Positions 60,093 to 64,000 of a stretch of 64,000 nt of DNA are shown in pieces. Both the position numbers and the translations under genes were made by a program. Every line of letters starts with the position of its first letter. The stretch's first letter is position 1. The DNA is taken from positions 1-64,000 of the forward strand of contig NBAZ01000026.1 in NCBI GenBank assembly GCA_002794735.1, in the 5' to 3' direction. This stretch comes from Pyrrhoderma lamaoense. Its lineage: Eukaryota > Basidiomycota > Agaricomycetes > Hymenochaetales > Hymenochaetaceae. The notes under the pieces are model-generated. The model was given only the letters and a program-made list of their open reading frames with translations. It was not told the origin of the DNA and made no database searches.

Positions 60093-60327
60093 TCAACCCC
60101 AAACCGAACCCTGCACACCGTCCTCACCTTTCAAACCCAGTATCACACGCGTACTGAGCCCGAACTCCGACGCCTCTCAAGCATCTCATCATGCACGCTA
60201 CCTCAACCACACCAAAGCAATGATGGTAACGAACCCGTTTCATAGAAGATCAAAGACGGAGGGACAACTGATGGAGGAGACGGACGGCAACGATCGGTAT
60301 ACTCCGGGGTTTTCCTTTTTTTTCTGA
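59249..60327 (+). pseudogene. Low-complexity gene, decayed (right arm and beyond)
   Basis: A promoter-like region precedes it (TTTATAAA near 58852, pyrimidine-rich leader to 59100). The plus strand then holds coding-like but frame-broken segments: a Ser run, S-Q-S-H-T-H-A-Q-F, G-S-R-S-G-S-Q-S-Q-T-F, R-D-R-N-R-S-I-S-R-S-R-S, V-D-D-A-F-Y-P-H-I-N-K-T-Y-L and a basic Ser/Pro-rich end. At least three frame changes are needed to read through. A disordered, possibly nuclear protein is suggested by composition alone. I do not recognise it. Confidence 0.4.
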
Positions 60328-60817
60328 TATACCTATCATCTATGAGACACCTTTCTTGGTCTGTTCCGTTGGCACTTCTTGTTCTAAGTCTGATCCAAAA
60401 GGGATTCTGGAGTTGAGTCTGTGTCAAGTCTGGTGATGGTTCGATATGATATGATATGATATGGATTGGGTGGATCGTATATGGTAGAATTAATGGAACA
60501 GAGTGTTTTAATACGTATTTTGTGGTTGTGCTTTTCTTTTCTCGGTCGTATTCAATCGTGCTTAGAATAAAGAATCCAGAAAGTTGGAAGAACAAACGGG
60601 TAGAACGGGGATGATGGAAGAAAGGAAGAAGAGAAGAGAAGAAGAGAGGATAGAGTAGGAGAATGGTTTTCTTATACGTGCATTATAATATGATTGTGAT
60701 ATATTATTAGATTTTCCATCCTCTTATAATACAACGTACAGATTAAGTGATATCAAAGCAAAATTCTCAAAATCCTACACACATACGAGTAGAGACAACT
60801 AAGAGTACTATCTACTA
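60328..60817. other. Unique DNA between the right arm and copy 3
   Basis: Contains a short (GATAT) tandem repeat at about 60443-60463 and a purine-rich block at 60610-60660. No gene seen. Confidence 0.55.
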
Positions 60818-62211
60818 TGCTGTGCAAAAATGCGGGACACGTGGGCTTTGTAATACGATATTTCTTCCCGAGACAGTACATCAATGCTATGTATTACATA
60901 GTGAATCAAACTATCGACACGGCTGTTTACACCTCCACACTGATCCCAGGTCTTTTGAAAAACAGAAATAAGAAACAATAAGCTATATCAAGCAATAACA
61001 CTATGCTGGTGTACGGCATTGTTCCCCTCATCAATTGTCCTTGCTTCTGAATCTGAAACTTGTCTGCTATTTGTCTCCCGAGTTTTCTCTTTTAATTCTT
61101 CGCCACCTGAAAAATCTATCAAGTTTCAAATACCTTCCTAATCACACTGAGGCTATACAAGGCTGCTAATTGTACTCTTGGAGGCCAATATCTCAGGCTC
61201 AGCATGTCTCGGGCACACCTGGATGAACATAATCATCCAATGTTTTCCGAACAACAATAATCACAGATTTTCTGTACCTATTCGTATATATAATGCTGCT
61301 TATCTCCTATAGCAATCGCTAAAGCAAACATGACGCATTTAATCTACGACTACCATGGAAATACTGTCGACATTCCCAGACAGAAAAATGTTGAACGCAA
61401 CTTAATTCGTGAAATGATTTGGGATCTAATACGACGGCGGAAATCTCTAGGTAACACTCAATCACGTCTAATCATAATGCATACTCAAAAACATAATTTT
61501 ATAAATAGTTTTCATACGATATCTCATAACCCAAGCTTCAGAGGTGCTACAGATAAAAACAAAAATGTGGATAGACAAGTCTAAGGTAAGTATATGTTAT
61601 ATTCGCAGTAGCTATCACAATATGCTTAACAGGTTGAGAAGTCAGTTATCATCGTGACTAAGAATGGCTCGAAAGACATCCTCTACTATAGGAGTCTCCC
61701 TACACTTAAATTCCAGTTATGGGTTAAATTTGAAGAAAGTGTGAGAGCGAAGCCATGCTCACTGAAAAAGACAACGTAAGGATCTTCTATCTTTCATCTT
61801 TTATACTGGACTTGACATTCATTGATATCCCAATACAGTTTATAATTTACAACAATCTCGGAGATATAGATCGTCTATACAAGGTATACGAATGAGAGAG
61901 GTTTGTGAATCATTGGATACTAGGATCAGCGAGGCATCTTCTTTTTGCGTCTTGCAATGTTTATCTATTCTTGTTCTTCGTATATATGTGTTCTGTGGCT
62001 ATGATAATTATACCGATTTTATGACGATTAAGAGTCTTGAGATACCTTTCAGCGTCTGTATACAAGGACACGAAAACGTTCGTCTAAAGTCCAAACTATG
62101 TGATATGGAGTGTCGTGACATGTAAAATGTAGTAGAGTGACTTTGATGTGTGACTGAGGTTGGGCAATCCTGTCGGTACTTGTGTATACCGAATACTACA
62201 TCATCACCCCC
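60818..62211. repeat. Third, direct copy of the unknown-gene region
   Basis: Matches 53297-54370 of the left arm in the same orientation, then matches the reverse complement of 57138-56782 beyond the right arm. Starts at the centre of the 18-bp palindrome of the other copies. Confidence 0.85.
61330..62125 (+). pseudogene. Unknown Agaricomycete-type gene, copy 3 (frameshifted)
   Basis: Same exon layout as copy 2: Y-D-Y-H-G-N-T-V-D-I-P-R-Q at the start, V-T-K-N-G-S-K-D-I in the middle, and the 77-codon frame at 61892-62125 nearly unchanged. It shares with copy 1 the one-base loss in the R-A-E-A-M-L-T block (about 61750) and the variant sequence at 61853-61882, but it matches copy 2 after that. 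If the loss is real, copy 3 could only make a shortened protein. Confidence 0.5.
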
Positions 62212-62339
62212 CTGGTTTGATGAACGTGTAATTATATGTTTTTCTTTCTTCTAATTGCTTTCTAATAGGAGAACTAATATCATATCTAGAACTTATCTCT
62301 GAAGCAAAAACAAAGTTCAATCAATCAGTTATGGACTTC

Positions 62340-62610
62340 GTCTCAGTATGACAAGGAAGCACTACGTATTTGCCTCTGTAGTCGTGGAAATTATACATCA
62401 ATACAAATGAGAATGACAGTCTCGTGTCAGAAAGATCATTAATTACAGAGCTTCGTAAACCTGAGAGCCTGGATTTTCTCAATGCGATCAAGAAGAAGGT
62501 TAGCAGAATAGGAAAAGACACAAACAGTAGTTCGACTACTCCGATTCCTCCTGACCCCCCACTTCCTTCTCAACAATTCCAGCATTCATTTTTACCTCTC
62601 TAACTTGCTC
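62340..62610 (+). pseudogene. Short gene fragment
   Basis: A frame reading L-R-K-P-E-S-L-D-F-L-N-A-I-K-K-K-V and a Pro-rich end P-P-D-P-P-L-P-S looks like the C-terminal end of a protein, with a stop near 62603. No start and no family signature. Low confidence. Confidence 0.3.
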
Positions 62611-62713
62611 TGTCACCTGCTACAAGGAAGCGATGTCGAAAACATCATGCCAAACTACCTGCTCCTCCGGACAAGGAGCCTGAGTTTCACGCCTTGACGC
62701 CAATCTGGATGAA

Positions 62714-63721
62714 ATGGACCGCATTGTTGTTATGATCATGCTTAATCACGATACTCATGAGGCTTATATTTTCGTTAAGGATGTCTTTCCGATAAGGCAA
62801 TCAACTGGAACGTCTGTAGAGAGAAGTGCATACAGCCCTCCTGTTAAGTTGCTGTCAGAAGAGCTATCCCTCAACAGTATTCGCGTATTAGATAACATCT
62901 CCCTAACTCTGACAGGCGTAAATATTCATTCTTCAACTCTGGCCACCTTTCACTTTGAATCCTCATCCCATCTTTCCATTAATCCAGGGCAGGCGGCAGT
63001 GATTGACTTCATAAAACTACTAGGGACACAACAATATGCTCATATGTCACCAGGGAAGGAAGTAAGCTTGAATGATGACCGGGTACGAACATGGACAGTT
63101 TCCAGTTGTCATAACTCTGAAACTCGCAATCTCAGTTTGACCATGCGCGAAAAACCAAGGGGGTTGGTGACCGGTGCTCTTTTTGCTCTTGCACATCAGG
63201 CGGCAAAGAAAATGCCACACATTCTCCTAGATGCACGACCACTCGGCCTTAGTGTCGACCTCGTAGGGATCTCTGGGTCCTTCACTCTTCCTCCTGAAGT
63301 AACTGCGCATAAGCTTCTTTGCTTTGCCGGAGGTGTGGGAATAACGCCCTTCTTGAGTATTCTAGGATCTGCCAACCTCAACAAATACTTGGACATAATC
63401 TTCATTCTTTCAACAAACGAACCGGACATTTTTATTCGGATGGTTTCTGATGCATTACCTCAAAGTTTGATGGCTAACGTTGTATTGCATGTGTTTACAA
63501 GGAAGGACATACGGGTTGACTTGTTACTAAATGACAGAGTGGAGATTGTCAAGTATGACCAAAGGCTTAATCGAGAAAGGTTATTTTCGATAGCAGGTGA
63601 TGCACTTGAATTGTTGATCTATGTCTGTGGTCCGGTTGCGTTCGAAAATATGGTGATCAAGACGTTAGGTGATCTCGGGGTTAATCATATGGCTGTTATT
63701 AAGGATGGATTCGCTTATTAA
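62714..63721 (+). CDS. FAD/NAD(P)H oxidoreductase, ferredoxin-reductase type, probably 5'-truncated
   Basis: A single 335-aa frame. Residues about 70-150 form an FR-type FAD domain with R-V-R-T-W-T-V-S-S in the place of the R-x-Y-S/T FAD motif. Residues about 185-335 form the NAD(P) domain: L-L-C-F-A-G-G-V-G-I-T-P-F for the nucleotide loop, Y-V-C-G-P near the C-terminus. Such modules pass electrons from NAD(P)H through flavin to a partner. The first 30 residues (H-D-T-H-E-A-Y-I-F-V-K-D) already read like the middle of a protein. In the fungal proteins I recall this module follows an N-terminal flavin-binding domain of pyridoxamine-phosphate-oxidase type, which is absent here. The upstream DNA is repeat copy 3, so the 5' part may have been lost by rearrangement; a missed upstream intron is the alternative. 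Confidence 0.75.
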   Translation: MDRIVVMIMLNHDTHEAYIFVKDVFPIRQSTGTSVERSAYSPPVKLLSEELSLNSIRVLDNISLTLTGVNIHSSTLATFHFESSSHLSINPGQAAVIDFIKLLGTQQYAHMSPGKEVSLNDDRVRTWTVSSCHNSETRNLSLTMREKPRGLVTGALFALAHQAAKKMPHILLDARPLGLSVDLVGISGSFTLPPEVTAHKLLCFAGGVGITPFLSILGSANLNKYLDIIFILSTNEPDIFIRMVSDALPQSLMANVVLHVFTRKDIRVDLLLNDRVEIVKYDQRLNRERLFSIAGDALELLIYVCGPVAFENMVIKTLGDLGVNHMAVIKDGFAY

Positions 63722-64000
63722 ATTTGCTTATTCGTGTAACATGTATTACACAGTAAACATGAGTTTTTCTTTGACCAACCTCAAAATTGATTCTTACTGG
63801 CTTGGTATTATGGCATGAGAAGCTACAAGGGGACCTATCGTAGGCTATACGTTCGTTCGCTATATATTACACAATTCTACTACGTAAATCAGATTATATA
63901 ATTTTACTATTTATAGGCCGAATTAGATGATATAGAACTCTAACCACTTCTTCTGTTTTTCATGGACTCAAGAAGCCACGTTCGTAATTAGCCCCTCGGA
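63722..64000. other. Window end, nothing recognised
   Basis: 3' flank of the oxidoreductase gene, A/T-rich. Confidence 0.6.

Noticed and set aside
1..64000. tRNA, rRNA, CRISPR or bacterial-type defence genes
   Set aside because: Scanned by eye for tRNA B-box with cloverleaf, spaced direct repeats and such gene families; none convincing. A covariance search would settle tRNAs.

Overview
This is a nuclear window from a filamentous fungus, almost certainly an Agaricomycete (mushroom-forming basidiomycete). Coding regions are cut by many short GT-AG introns of about 45-80 nt. There are no operons. The gene content is typical of the group: a secreted pectin-side-chain esterase with an N-terminal CBM1, a PNGase A-like amidase, a GMC oxidoreductase, BTB/POZ genes and multi-pass membrane proteins resembling the DUF6533/6534 families. 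All gene models here were joined by hand from open frames and splice signals.

Layout. (1) 0-5.1 kb: decayed minus-strand remnants (a JmjC-like fragment and an internally duplicated segment), an IMPACT/UPF0029-family gene, and an LTR-like block. (2) 5.1-13.9 kb: ordinary genes: rhamnogalacturonan acetylesterase (-), PNGase A-like amidase (+) and the trifunctional C1-tetrahydrofolate synthase (-), the last two convergent. (3) 13.9-29.7 kb: a gene-poor stretch rich in simple repeats and homopolymers, holding only a Pho80/Pcl-type cyclin gene. (4) 29.7-37.0 kb: ordinary genes: SLC35-type nucleotide-sugar transporter, a small conserved-looking protein, an alpha/beta hydrolase and a 3'-5' exonuclease-like protein. 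(5) 37.6-51.2 kb: a tandem segmental duplication. The unit is [multi-pass membrane gene, BTB gene on plus, BTB gene on minus, upstream region]. The second unit also carries a decayed secreted GMC oxidoreductase. (6) 51.4-62.2 kb: a 2.95-kb near-perfect inverted repeat around a 2.8-kb spacer that holds a different membrane-protein gene, followed by a third, direct copy of part of the repeat. (7) 62.7-63.7 kb: a FAD/NAD(P)H oxidoreductase module.

The first ~37 kb is mostly housekeeping and wall-degradation genes. From 37.6 kb on, the DNA has been reshaped by duplication. The tandem junction can be placed to a 3-bp microhomology. A 250-bp upstream block is identical between two copies whose genes have clearly diverged. 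The inverted-repeat end points sit on small hairpins. The three copies of one unknown gene are mosaics of each other. A separate pattern runs through the window: several otherwise good gene models are broken by exactly one missing base, three times next to a run of C on the plus strand, which could be real lesions or homopolymer errors in the assembly.
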